A stretch of DNA of 64,000 nt from contig CM037591.1 in the NCBI GenBank assembly GCA_021018995.1, forward strand, positions 68,847,901 to 68,911,900. Direction: 5' to 3'. Shown piece after piece: positions 46,001 to 48,731 of the stretch; within the stretch, counting starts at the first letter, position 1; each line of letters opens with the position of its first letter. The notes beneath the pieces are model-generated. The model saw only the letters and a program-made list of their open reading frames with translations. It was not told where the DNA came from and searched no databases. The stretch comes from Chloranthus sessilifolius (taxonomy: Eukaryota; Streptophyta; Magnoliopsida; Chloranthales; Chloranthaceae). Position numbers and translations under genes: made by a program.

Positions 46001-47107
46001 GCAACCCTTTTCCAAAATGCACTTTTCAGGTGCTGTAAAGAGCTATATCACTTGCTGCTTCTCAAATGATGCTTCTCGAAAAGGTCTATCATATGCTTGG
46101 TGTTTTAAAAGAAGCAACATGTGGCAGCTTCTCAACAAAACACCATTTTCAGCTAGAGGTTGTCAAGTGCTCGGGTGAAATGTGCTTTTCACCCAACATT
46201 TTTCCCTTTGAAAAGTGCTTTTTGGATCAGGGCTGCCAAACAGGGCCTAAGAAGTTTATGCCTCACTTCTCAGACATAGCATGATTCTCCGAAGTGTTAA
46301 TGCCCCTTAAAGAGTGGTCATGAAATCTATGTGTGACATTGTACACAAAATTAATGAAAATATAAACTTATTCAAATTTGAAGGGAATGAAAAATCCAAA
46401 AGTGTTCTTGAATCTTTTTCAGAGAAACTTTTTATTTCCACATTGAAACAGATAAAACCTTCTAGAAGACATAGTTTGTATGCCATATGGATTTCATATA
46501 ATACTTATCTTTACAATGATAACGGAGAAGGCTGTTTACCTGCTAAGTCTGAATTTTATCCATTTGTGGCACACTTACTTAATTTCTTCAGTTAAATTAA
46601 AAAACTTCGCATACTAATATAAAGATAAGTTGTTACTATTGTAAACCCGGTATCACAAACAAAGGTGTTTAAGATGTCACAAGGTCACAGTATTCTTAGA
46701 TCTAACTACACTATCGAATGTTGCAGGTCTATTTGCAACCAACAAACGAGGTGCTTGAACGGAAGTTTGCGGACCCCAAGAGTGATCAGTTCTCTGCCCG
46801 TAACGTTGTGCCAAGGGTGCTTTCTCGTTCACTCTCTGTCATCACAGCCACGACCATTGCTGCCATGCTTCCCTTCTTCGGAGACATCAATGCCGTGATT
46901 GGCTCTTTCGGGTTCTTGCCTTTAGATTTTGTTTTACCAGCAGTCCTCTACAACTTGACATTTAAGCCCTCAAAAACGAGTTCACTGTTTTGGGGTAATG
47001 TCGCTATCGTCGTTGTCTTTTCAGCATTTGGTGTGATAGGTTCAGTTGCGGCAGTTCGACAAATAATCATCGATGCAAAAAATTATCGCCTATTTGCTAA
47101 TGTGTGA
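827..47107 (+). CDS. GAT1: GABA transporter 1-like (AAAP family), 3' four exons
   Basis: Membrane permease of the amino acid/auxin permease family; GAT1 of Arabidopsis is a plasma-membrane, proton-coupled importer of gamma-aminobutyrate, and the product here should do the same. The visible part encodes about 310 residues in exons 827-1013, 44012-44142, 45432-45665 and 46727-47107, ending in TGA. Family landmarks seen: [10 protein letters not shown] and [10 protein letters not shown] in the first exon, [15 protein letters not shown] in the second, [13 protein letters not shown] and [10 protein letters not shown] in the third, and [21 protein letters not shown] and the C-terminal RQIIIDAK...LFANV in the last. 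Several long hydrophobic stretches are membrane helices. Full family members are near 450 residues, so about 140 N-terminal residues are missing to the left. No stop or frameshift occurs across any junction: intron phases 1, 0 and 0 all agree. The gene therefore looks alive despite a 43-kb first visible intron and TE insertions in the next two. A GAT2-like paralogue is less likely from the sequence details. Confidence 0.93.
1343..4085 (-). mobile_element. LTR A, 3' LTR of a minus-strand retrotransposon
   Basis: Right end TAACA sits against a polypurine tract which on the minus strand reads AAGTTTGGGGGTG, so the LTR runs leftwards from 4085. The left end is placed at TGTTGG (1343) by alignment with LTRs B and C; the five bases before it are GCAAC. 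U3 holds a GCGCGAG/CTCGCGCAG motif array (about 3040-3750), followed by a TATA box on the minus strand (TATATAAG, 2857-2864). The R/U5 half has three copies (1876, 1985, 2367) of a conserved segment near GTCCACTTAAATGGTCACAG alternating with GGCTACAAGC. No matching 5' LTR was found, so the element is truncated or rearranged on its right. Confidence 0.78.
3040..3750 (-). repeat. GCGCGAG-type motif array in U3 of LTR A
   Basis: About twenty degenerate copies of a short CpG motif: CTCGCGCAG-like in 3050-3330 and GCGCGAGAG-like in 3380-3750, separated by unrelated AT-rich filler. Spacing is irregular (15-60 bases), so this is not a tandem satellite. LTR D carries the same motif at 62940-63420. 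Confidence 0.8.
4086..6025 (-). other. 3' internal noncoding part of the LTR A element
   Basis: Begins with the polypurine tract next to the LTR (CACCCCCAAACTT on the + strand) followed by the conserved block with TTTGCTAGTCC and CTAGGTGATCCCTAGTGGAG. The same block recurs at 63621-64000 and, inverted, at about 15240-15450. A pyrimidine-rich stretch (4910-5160) gives a spurious hydrophobic open frame. No convincing coding sequence; the role inferred is the untranslated 3' region of an Athila/Tat-like element. Confidence 0.65.
6026..7771 (-). pseudogene. Broken proline-rich and coiled-coil ORF of the LTR A element
   Basis: Three open segments read leftwards as one gene: 7771-7586; then 7556-6966, a proline/serine-rich domain beginning with [19 protein letters not shown]; then 6770-6026, which begins proline-rich and changes frame near the eight-G run at 6605-6613. 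The C-terminal part (from about 6510 to 6026) is a charged, heptad-like coiled coil with [15 protein letters not shown] near its end. Stops occur near 6963 and 6772. I do not recognise the family; position (between the 3' noncoding region and the interior) suits an accessory ORF of an Athila/Tat-like element. Its P-rich linker plus coiled coil would suit a multimerising nucleic-acid-associated protein, but that is only inference. Confidence 0.55.
7772..8120 (+). repeat. Low-complexity T-rich stretch
   Basis: Degenerate repeats of TTTTATGTGATTTT-like units dominate. No coding potential; the short open frames here are composition artefacts. The junction between the minus-strand LTR A element and the + strand PMD unit must lie near here, but I see no target duplication. 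Confidence 0.5.
8121..8588 (+). promoter_or_regulatory. Probable promoter and 5' leader of the PMD unit
   Basis: GC content rises abruptly from the T-rich stretch before it. Two palindromic units (GCAACTATTAGTTG near 8326 and GCAACTAATAGTTGCGCC near 8374) are followed by a leader-like stretch ending at a splice donor, CAAAAG/GTAACC near 8588. The next acceptor in the right orientation is CCCCAG at 11610, two bases before an ATG. The leader assignment is inference from splice signals and composition; no clear TATA box was found. Confidence 0.4.
8589..9444 (+). other. T-rich leader intron with degenerate repeats
   Basis: Extremely T-rich. Contains a (TA) run near 8777-8790 and a roughly 120-base degenerate repeat (CTAAACATAAAAGGACTTC ... 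GGAGCATAAT, seen at about 9092-9140 and 9218-9275). Inferred to be the first part of the PMD leader intron, which continues at 11505-11610 after the solo LTR insertion. Bases 9440-9444 (TTATG) are the left target duplication of that insertion. Confidence 0.45.
9445..11499 (-). mobile_element. Solo LTR B with TTATG target duplication
   Basis: 2055-base LTR starting TGTTGG and ending TTAACA on the + strand, flanked on both sides by TTATG (9440-9444 and 11500-11504), which fixes both borders. Homologous over its ends to LTRs A, C and D, but with a TCGACAGG motif array (about 10690-11230) in place of the GCGCGAG array. A strong minus-strand TATA box (TATAAAAGG, 10452-10460) follows the array. One copy of the GTCCACTT..ATGGTCACAG segment (9963). 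No internal sequence, so it arose by LTR-LTR recombination. It sits in the leader intron of the PMD unit. Confidence 0.88.
10690..11230 (-). repeat. TCGACAGG-type motif array in U3 of LTR B
   Basis: Roughly twenty units of TTTCGACAGGTT / TTTCGATAGGTT with variable filler of 10-40 bases. The end units near 11190-11220 form an inverted pair (ATCCTATCGATAGGTT), so the core is self-complementary. Confidence 0.82.
11612..13872 (+). pseudogene. Plant mobile domain (PMD) gene, six exons, broken
   Basis: PMD proteins (the MAIN/MAIL family and the long-form PP7 homologues) are nuclear proteins linked to transposon silencing; many copies ride in transposons. Exons read: 11612-11804, 11891-12579, 12639-12803, 12902-13273, 13363-13653 and 13756-13872, nearly all with canonical sites (GCGG/GTAAGG, CAG/GTAAGG, CAG/GTAATT). 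Family landmarks: [53 protein letters not shown] and RYW-region equivalents. A glycine/serine/proline-rich tail (SGAGPSG repeats) follows in exon five. The copy is dead: in-frame stops near 11690 and 11790, a frameshift near 12390, TGA stops near 12413 and 12497, and a TAG near 13049. A 16-C run (12010-12025) encodes a proline stretch and may be slippage-prone. The start is ATG 11612, just after an acceptor; the leader would lie at about 8.1-8.6 kb. Confidence 0.75.
13873..15449 (+). other. 3' noncoding part of a + strand Athila/Tat-like element
   Basis: Follows the PMD stop directly and ends at a polypurine tract (AAGTTGGGGGG). The last 200 bases are the inverted counterpart of 4086-4290: they carry CTCCACTAGGGTTCACCTAG and CTTACGAAAGTGACATT. 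No coding sequence is supported. The junction suggests that the PMD gene occupied the env-like position of this element, although no gag or pol lies upstream. Confidence 0.55.
15450..16080 (+). mobile_element. LTR start on + strand, right border unknown
   Basis: TGTGATCAGTCACATATTT immediately after the polypurine tract is a typical Ty3/gypsy LTR beginning. I cannot find the right end, because the sequence merges into the AT-rich 3' flank of the following minus-strand element with no visible CA border or target duplication. No partner LTR is seen in the window. Confidence 0.5.
16081..17668 (-). other. 3' noncoding part of the Athila-like minus-strand element
   Basis: AT-rich, with pyrimidine-rich tracts (16165-16400) resembling 4900-5160 of the LTR A element. 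Carries the plant gypsy signature GGGTTGCCTCCCAAGAAGCG at about 17540-17560, usually found downstream of gag-protease in Athila/Tat elements. No reverse transcriptase, RNase H or integrase remnant is visible, so pol is deleted. Confidence 0.55.
17669..18735 (-). pseudogene. Athila-like retropepsin (protease) region, broken
   Basis: Retroviral-type aspartic protease that would cleave the Gag-Pol polyprotein. Read leftwards: a lysine/glutamate-rich linker (18733-18485), the block [20 protein letters not shown] (from about 18474), the active-site equivalent [15 protein letters not shown] near 18150 (the family has DLGAS-like, so the Gly after Asp-Leu is Arg here), then [16 protein letters not shown] and the flap-side [15 protein letters not shown]. 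It breaks into at least three frames with several stops. Family usage places this in the Athila lineage of Ty3/gypsy. No pol follows. Confidence 0.75.
18740..19991 (-). pseudogene. Athila-like gag, broken
   Basis: Nucleocapsid/capsid precursor. ATG at 19991 opens [18 protein letters not shown]; a TGA-type stop follows after about 24 residues, then the capsid core [20 protein letters not shown] and [13 protein letters not shown], then [19 protein letters not shown], and the C-terminal [15 protein letters not shown] with [14 protein letters not shown]. The layout matches Athila-type Gag in order and size. Several TAG/TGA stops lie at positions where the family has Gln or Trp, which fits decay by cytosine deamination. 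Its 5' end faces the primer site at about 20343-20358. Confidence 0.8.
20341..20362 (-). other. Degenerate primer binding site of the Athila-like element
   Basis: On the minus strand the sequence next to the LTR reads TTGCGCCACTGTCGGAG, a decayed match to the TGGCGCC-type site used by Athila and Tat elements (tRNA-Asp class). It separates LTR F from gag. Confidence 0.55.
20363..20947 (-). mobile_element. LTR F, left part (5' LTR of the Athila-like element)
   Basis: Begins at TGATCC next to the primer site and carries the usual gypsy block CTTGCAAGCGCACAAGTG ... CAAGGGATTACTTGC. It is cut at 20947 by LTR E and resumes at 39944. The motif GGGTCGGGTCA at 20749 recurs many times in the right part. 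Confidence 0.6.
20948..21385 (-). mobile_element. LTR E, first segment (interrupted chromovirus-type LTR)
   Basis: Starts TGTTACAGCTTGGATTTCC, homologous to the ends of LTRs 1 and 2 of the chromoviruses, with the shared block AGAACCACCGGTGATGG. Cut at 21385 by the complete chromovirus; resumes at 33877 and again at 38126. Bases 21381-21385 (GGCAC) are the target duplication of that insertion. Flanks of the whole LTR are ATGGC (left) and ACGAC (right): they differ by two transitions, so a decayed target duplication is possible. Confidence 0.7.
21386..23844 (-). mobile_element. 3' LTR of the complete chromovirus
   Basis: 2459 bases. U3 array of TCGATCGA motifs at about 22750-23270. A TATA-like TTTATATG lies on the minus strand near 22655-22662, about 90 bases past the array. 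R/U5 side holds the AGAACC-ACCGGT block shared with LTRs E and 2. Confidence 0.92.
22750..23270 (-). repeat. TCGATCGA motif array in U3 of the 3' LTR
   Basis: About nineteen units in 520 bases. Each is a variant of TTCGATCGATCGAA; the middle dinucleotide class alternates (GATCGATCGAA, GATCGAACGAA, GATCGGTCGAA). Filler is unrelated AT-rich sequence. The full core is a perfect palindrome. Confidence 0.92.
23845..24218 (-). other. Polypurine tract and 3' noncoding region of the chromovirus
   Basis: The polypurine tract (minus strand CGTGGGGAGAA) abuts the 3' LTR at 23845-23856. The remainder has two short direct repeats: AGGCACCA..ACATGGCTAA near 23898 and 23936, and CAACCATGCCACC-like near 24080 and 24120. 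No ORF. Confidence 0.75.
24219..25648 (-). pseudogene. Extra ORF after the chromodomain (transposon-protein-like)
   Basis: About 470 residues in the env position. ATG at 25648 ([16 protein letters not shown], basic Ser/Pro-rich), a frameshift near 25520-25560, then a globular domain to about 24720 with [33 protein letters not shown] and [20 protein letters not shown], a Pro/Gln-rich linker, one TAA (24598), and a C-terminal helical segment ending acidic at 24219. The + strand chromovirus has a homologous ORF at 59442-60698, so the gene is a conserved part of this element type. The core resembles the family called 'putative plant transposon protein'; that match is from memory and moderate. Upstream are a TATA box (25875-25884) and a TCGATCGA array, so it may have its own transcript. 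Function unknown. Confidence 0.72.
25875..25884 (-). promoter_or_regulatory. TATA box upstream of the extra ORF
   Basis: TATATATAAA on the minus strand, 226 bases before the ATG at 25648 and directly downstream of the TCGATCGA array. The leader between them also has a possible small intron (CTG/GTAAAT near 25738). Promoter function is inferred from position. Confidence 0.55.
25893..26280 (-). repeat. Internal TCGATCGA array before the extra ORF
   Basis: About thirteen units of the same TTCGATCGATCGAA-type motif as in the two LTRs of this element, including the GATCGAACGAA and GATCGGTCGAA variants. It lies between the chromodomain stop (26422) and the TATA box of the extra ORF. Confidence 0.9.
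26422..27800 (-). pseudogene. Integrase and chromodomain of the complete chromovirus, broken
   Basis: Inserts the cDNA copy into the genome; the chromodomain directs it to marked chromatin. Reading leftwards: zinc-finger remnant with [12 protein letters not shown] near 27530, core Asp in [19 protein letters not shown] near 27250, [19 protein letters not shown] near 27130 (second Asp region and Glu present), [17 protein letters not shown] near 27000, then the GPY-type linker and the chromodomain [19 protein letters not shown] (about 26500-26450). Several stops and a frameshift near 26790 break it. Confidence 0.85.
27950..29116 (-). pseudogene. Reverse transcriptase-RNase H of the complete chromovirus
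   Basis: Copies the RNA genome to DNA. Motifs in order: [57 protein letters not shown], and the catalytic box [10 protein letters not shown], where the family has two aspartates and the first is Asn here. RNase H follows: [36 protein letters not shown] and [11 protein letters not shown], with the usual acidic residues present. Stops and frameshifts occur near 28553 and 28340-28440. The lost aspartate alone would make the enzyme inactive. Confidence 0.88.
29117..29769 (-). pseudogene. Protease region of the complete chromovirus
   Basis: Retropepsin with active site FLIDPGSTH near 29735-29710 (Asp kept) and the later [17 protein letters not shown] near 29510. Continues into the linker [20 protein letters not shown] leading to reverse transcriptase. 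In-frame stops near 29709, 29535 and 29370. The 5' border is the acceptor of the putative intron; reading across that splice keeps the frame. Confidence 0.8.
29770..29937 (-). other. Putative 168-base intron between gag and protease
   Basis: Donor CAAG/GTATAATTTAG at 29937 and acceptor CTATTGAG at 29770 on the minus strand. The insert has stops in the gag frame, but removing it joins the two flanking frames (phase 1). The + strand chromovirus has an insert at the homologous point with the same donor GTATAATTTA (52425). Confidence 0.55.
29938..31213 (-). pseudogene. Gag of the complete chromovirus, broken
   Basis: Capsid/nucleocapsid precursor. Starts near 31213, the position matching the ATG of the + strand copy; the Met is lost here. 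Landmarks: a glutamine-rich [22 protein letters not shown] region (31040-31000), [20 protein letters not shown] near 30895-30850, the capsid C-terminal half [20 protein letters not shown] from about 30579, and an intact zinc knuckle [14 protein letters not shown] near 30110-30070. A linker ending RASNDVIQ precedes the splice donor. Stops cluster in 30600-30850. Confidence 0.83.
31330..31342 (-). other. Primer binding site of the complete chromovirus
   Basis: TTGGTATCAGAGT on the minus strand, directly after the 5' LTR end. It matches the initiator tRNA-Met site of plant retrotransposons with one change. Confidence 0.85.
31343..33871 (-). mobile_element. 5' LTR of the complete chromovirus
   Basis: 2529 bases, homologous throughout to 21386-23844. 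Array of TCGATCGA motifs at about 32700-33300, with a few more units than in the 3' LTR (extra block near 33030-33080 and 33180-33210), showing that unit number changes. Confidence 0.92.
32700..33300 (-). repeat. TCGATCGA motif array in U3 of the 5' LTR
   Basis: About twenty units, same motif classes and nearly the same order as the 3' LTR array. Many units differ from the palindrome by C-to-T or G-to-A changes (GATTGATCG, GATCAATCG), as expected for methylated CpG decay. Confidence 0.92.
33877..33958 (-). mobile_element. LTR E, middle segment
   Basis: Continuation of 20948-21385 after removal of the chromovirus: the text CTCGGAGTCCTC occurs on both sides. Cut again at 33958 by LTR C; bases 33954-33958 (GCTAC) are that insertion's target duplication. 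Confidence 0.75.
33959..38120 (-). mobile_element. Solo LTR C with internal duplication, TSD GCTAC
   Basis: Starts TGTTGG, ends CTAACA, flanked by GCTAC at 33954-33958 and 38121-38125. The U5-side 600 bases are present twice: 33959-34563 and 34564 onwards both begin TGTTG and share GATTTATTGT, the ACAAGATACA(A/G)GG block and the GTCCACTT..ATGG segment (34460, 35048; third copy 35443). U3 has the TCGACAGG array (36440-37400), with a minus-strand TATA box TATAAATAG at 35908-35916. Homologous to LTR B in array type. The duplication may come from recombination between two diverged LTRs. Confidence 0.85.
36440..37400 (-). repeat. TCGACAGG-type motif array in U3 of LTR C
   Basis: About thirty units of GGTCGACAGGTT, TCGAGAGGAT and TCGATAGG type in 960 bases, with non-repeating filler of 15-40 bases. 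The short open frames over it are by-products. Confidence 0.88.
38126..39943 (-). mobile_element. LTR E, last segment
   Basis: Aligns with 21880 onwards of LTR 1 (for example GGAAAAACCAATAGCATGAA and CAAGGTTTCAAAAATAATGG regions). It ends GGATATTACA at 39943, matching the TGTAATATCC start of LTR 2 on the opposite strand. U3 holds a TCGATCGA array at 39067-39350. Confidence 0.75.
39067..39350 (-). repeat. TCGATCGA motif array in LTR E
   Basis: About ten units, same motif as the complete chromovirus, which is therefore the closer relative of LTR E. Confidence 0.88.
39944..41488 (-). mobile_element. LTR F, right part
   Basis: Continuation of 20363-20947. Both sides contain CATCACCGTTGG(A/G)CAGAAG, and the right end GGGGTGTCTACA gives the minus-strand LTR start TGTAGACACCCC. 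Two further motif clusters: GGGTC/GGGCC palindromes such as GGGTCATGACCCGGGTCC (40440-40600) and AATTATACG/CGTATAAT pairs (41205-41375). Confidence 0.6.
41489..43187 (+). other. Right intron part, nothing recognised
   Basis: Ordinary base composition with scattered short open frames (42035-42292, 42326-42538) that match no family I know. It could be an old LINE or gene fragment. No target duplication or terminal repeat seen. Confidence 0.4.
43188..43312. mobile_element. Hairpin MITE-like element
   Basis: 125 bases with about 31-base terminal inverted repeats: TTAGAAAAACATGCTCCATT on the left and its near-complement GGGGCATGTTTTTCTAA on the right, three mismatches by eye. The loop is about 60 bases. 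TTA/TAA at the tips would fit a Tourist-type (PIF/Harbinger) target duplication. The hairpin could also be processed into small RNAs if transcribed with the intron. Confidence 0.65.
43313..44011 (+). other. GAT1: Intron sequence before exon b
   Basis: AT-rich, no feature beyond a short direct repeat (AATTAGTAAAATAA, about 43618 and 43637). Ends with the acceptor of exon b. Confidence 0.6.
44012..44142 (+). CDS. GAT1: Transporter exon b
   Basis: Completes the Gly codon split by the 43-kb intron and encodes [20 protein letters not shown] and the conserved [15 protein letters not shown], ending CAG/GTTCGA in phase 0. Confidence 0.93.
44143..45159 (+). other. GAT1: Intron between exons b and c, left part
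   Basis: No gene or repeat recognised, apart from a small imperfect palindrome GCCTCAGGTGCATCGCCTGAG near 44992. Bases 45152-45159 (AGTAATTA) are the left target duplication of the SINE. Confidence 0.6.
45160..45374 (+). mobile_element. tRNA-derived SINE
   Basis: Pol III-type retroposon: box A-like GGCGAGCTGGCTAGG near 45177 and box B-like GAGTGTGAATCCC near 45218, a body of about 200 bases, and an A-rich tail (AAAAACAAAAAAAATAAAAT). Flanked by AGTAATTA at 45152-45159 and 45375-45382. Resembles the Au-type SINE class of flowering plants. Confidence 0.75.
45432..45665 (+). CDS. GAT1: Transporter exon c
   Basis: 78 codons, phase 0 at both ends (GCAG/GCT acceptor, GTG/GTAAGC donor). Encodes [23 protein letters not shown] and the helix around [18 protein letters not shown]. 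Confidence 0.94.
45705..45735. repeat. (AAT)n microsatellite
   Basis: About nine AAT units just after the exon c donor; likely length-variable. Confidence 0.85.
45989..46248. mobile_element. Non-autonomous hAT-type MITE
   Basis: 260 bases with ends AGGCCCTGTTCGGCAAC and the complement of GCTGCCAAACAGGGCCT. The (A)GGCCCTGTT(T/C)GGCA terminus is typical of plant hAT MITEs. Flanks AAAAGTTA and AAGAAGTT may be a decayed 8-base duplication. No transposase inside. Confidence 0.72.
46249..46726 (+). other. GAT1: Intron between exons c and d, right part
   Basis: AT-rich intron; an open frame at 46314-46595 has no family resemblance. Ends with TTGCAG acceptor at 46726. Confidence 0.6.
46727..47107 (+). 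CDS. GAT1: Transporter last exon
   Basis: 126 codons plus TGA. Opens [11 protein letters not shown], holds [37 protein letters not shown], and a final helix before the conserved C-terminus ending LFANV. Stop at 47105-47107, matching the end of the family. Confidence 0.95.
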   Translation, partial: VYLQPTNEVLERKFADPKSDQFSARNVVPRVLSRSLSVITATTIAAMLPFFGDINAVIGSFGFLPLDFVLPAVLYNLTFKPSKTSSLFWGNVAIVVVFSAFGVIGSVAAVRQIIIDAKNYRLFANV

Positions 47108-47204
47108 AGGGAGCAATGGAATTAACACAACAATACCAAATTGTTCACTTATTTAACTAAATTTTTCATTATACGCAACAAGTAGTGAAAGAGCCATGTA
47201 GTGC

Positions 47205-47255
<51 letters not shown>

Positions 47256-47319
47256 GTGTGTGTGTATTGAAATGATACATAGTTTCTCTAAACAAATACA
47301 TCAATGCAATGTGGTTTCA
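47108..47319 (+). other. GAT1: 3' UTR region with (TA)n
   Basis: Probable 3' UTR. A (TA) run at 47211-47253 followed by (TG) could be variable. Bases 47303-47319 are the left target duplication of the LINE fragment. Confidence 0.6.
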
Positions 47320-47679
47320 TAAGGGTGGAATGAAACAATAACTGCGTACACTCTTTTGTAGACAATTTGGCTGGAAGGTATCAATAGAATCTTCAAAAAA
47401 TTGGGAAGACCTTTTAAATTTATGGCGAAATCTGCGCAGGATTTTGTTGTTTGCTGGGCCAGACTAGTTCATAAGGGTGATGATGGTAGGGATCTTGAAA
47501 TCGTAGAAGAATGGGATAGCTTGCTTTTCATAAGGGTTTCCAACTCGTTGTTTGGGCCGTATTTTGGGTTGGGTTTGAGTAGGTGTGGTGGTTCTTTTTT
47601 CGGGTTAGCCTCTTGCTACCCTTTCGGTTTGTACATTCTTTTAATGAATTTCTTTCTTACCAATCGGAGAAAAAATAAA
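47320..47679 (+). mobile_element. 5'-truncated LINE 3' end
   Basis: Flanked by an exact 17-base direct repeat, AATGCAATGTGGTTTCA, at 47303-47319 and 47680-47696. The insert ends TTAATGAATTTCTTTCTTACC..AAAAAATAAA, the usual 3' end of plant L1-type LINEs. Only the last 360 bases integrated. The open frame across it is not a protein gene of its own. Confidence 0.75.
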
Positions 47680-47760
47680 AATGCAATGTGGTTTCAGATA
47701 TAAAAGCTAGCTAAAGTTATAACTATTAAACATAATCAAGCAACACATCATCTTGATTAT

Positions 47761-48017
47761 TGTTAAAGAGTTGTTATTCCAACTGGAGTTTGTTATTCCA
47801 ACTATCTCTGCTGAGCTATTGCCAGCTGTTCTAGTTAGATTAGTTAAGTTGTTTGTTTGGTTGTTAAGCTTTTCGTTATCTTGTTAAGGCTGTTGTTTAA
47901 GCCAACTATAAATAGAACCCAATTCTTTATAATCTGTATAAAAAACTAATCAATGAAAATTTCAATTATTCTTCATGATCTTAGAGCTCCACAAGCTCCA
48001 ACGAGCAAGCTCTAACA
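47761..48017 (+). mobile_element. Copia-type 5' LTR
   Basis: 257 bases beginning TGTTAAAGAG and ending CTCTAACA, with a TATA box CTATAAATAG at about 47905-47914 and a leader after it. Followed at once by a Copia gag. It lies about 650 bases past the transporter stop. Confidence 0.68.
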
Positions 48018-48731
48018 AGTTCCAGAGACATAAAAGATTTTCTACTTCAATTGTAGAGACCTAGCTCTTTTTTTTTTTCAGAGATCCTGTCAATTTCTCC
48101 TTCTCCTTCAAGTGCTGATCTACCTCCTGGTTTGATGTTCTTCATTTCAAATATCCACTCGTTGGTTACCATAGAATTGGATTCAGAAAACTATGAATTG
48201 TGGAAGTTGCAAATGCGGAATGCACTCTGAGCAAATTAATTGCTCCAATTTGTTGATGGTTCAACATAAAAACCAGTGTCTGAGATCATTGAACCTTCCG
48301 GGAACGAAATCACAAATCCAATTCATCAAGAGTGGATGATCATAGATAATCATATCTTCAGCGACATCACTGCAACTCTTTCACATTCAATCCTTCCATA
48401 TATCATGAATCTCAATCATACATATGAAATTTGGATGGTTCTAGTTGACCGATTCAATTCTCTCGGCAGATCACATGTACATGAGCTCAAAACAAATCTC
48501 TATGCTTTAAAGAAAGGAGATCTTCCCATGAGGAAATACACTGATGTACTGCAAAAAATTGCAACCAAATTAGCTACTGCTAGGTGCCCAATTACTAAAG
48601 AAGATCTCATCTTTCATACACTTCACGGTTTACCACTTGAATACTCATTTAAAATCTCTATCAGAACTCAATCCTCACCAATATCCCTTCACGAGCTCCA
48701 TTTTTTATTTGGATCTGAAAAAATCAACATC
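48018..48731 (+). pseudogene. Copia gag, interrupted
   Basis: Gag of a Ty1/copia element. From about 48160 it reads LDSENYELWKLQMRNAL (the family's NYxxWK entry), two stops (48228, 48268), then NPIHQEWMIIDNHIFSDITA, LKTNLYALKKGDLPMRKYTD and PITKEDLIFHTLHGLPLEYS. The frame ends abruptly at 48731, where the + strand chromovirus LTR begins. The rest of the element should lie beyond that insertion, outside the window. Confidence 0.82.
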
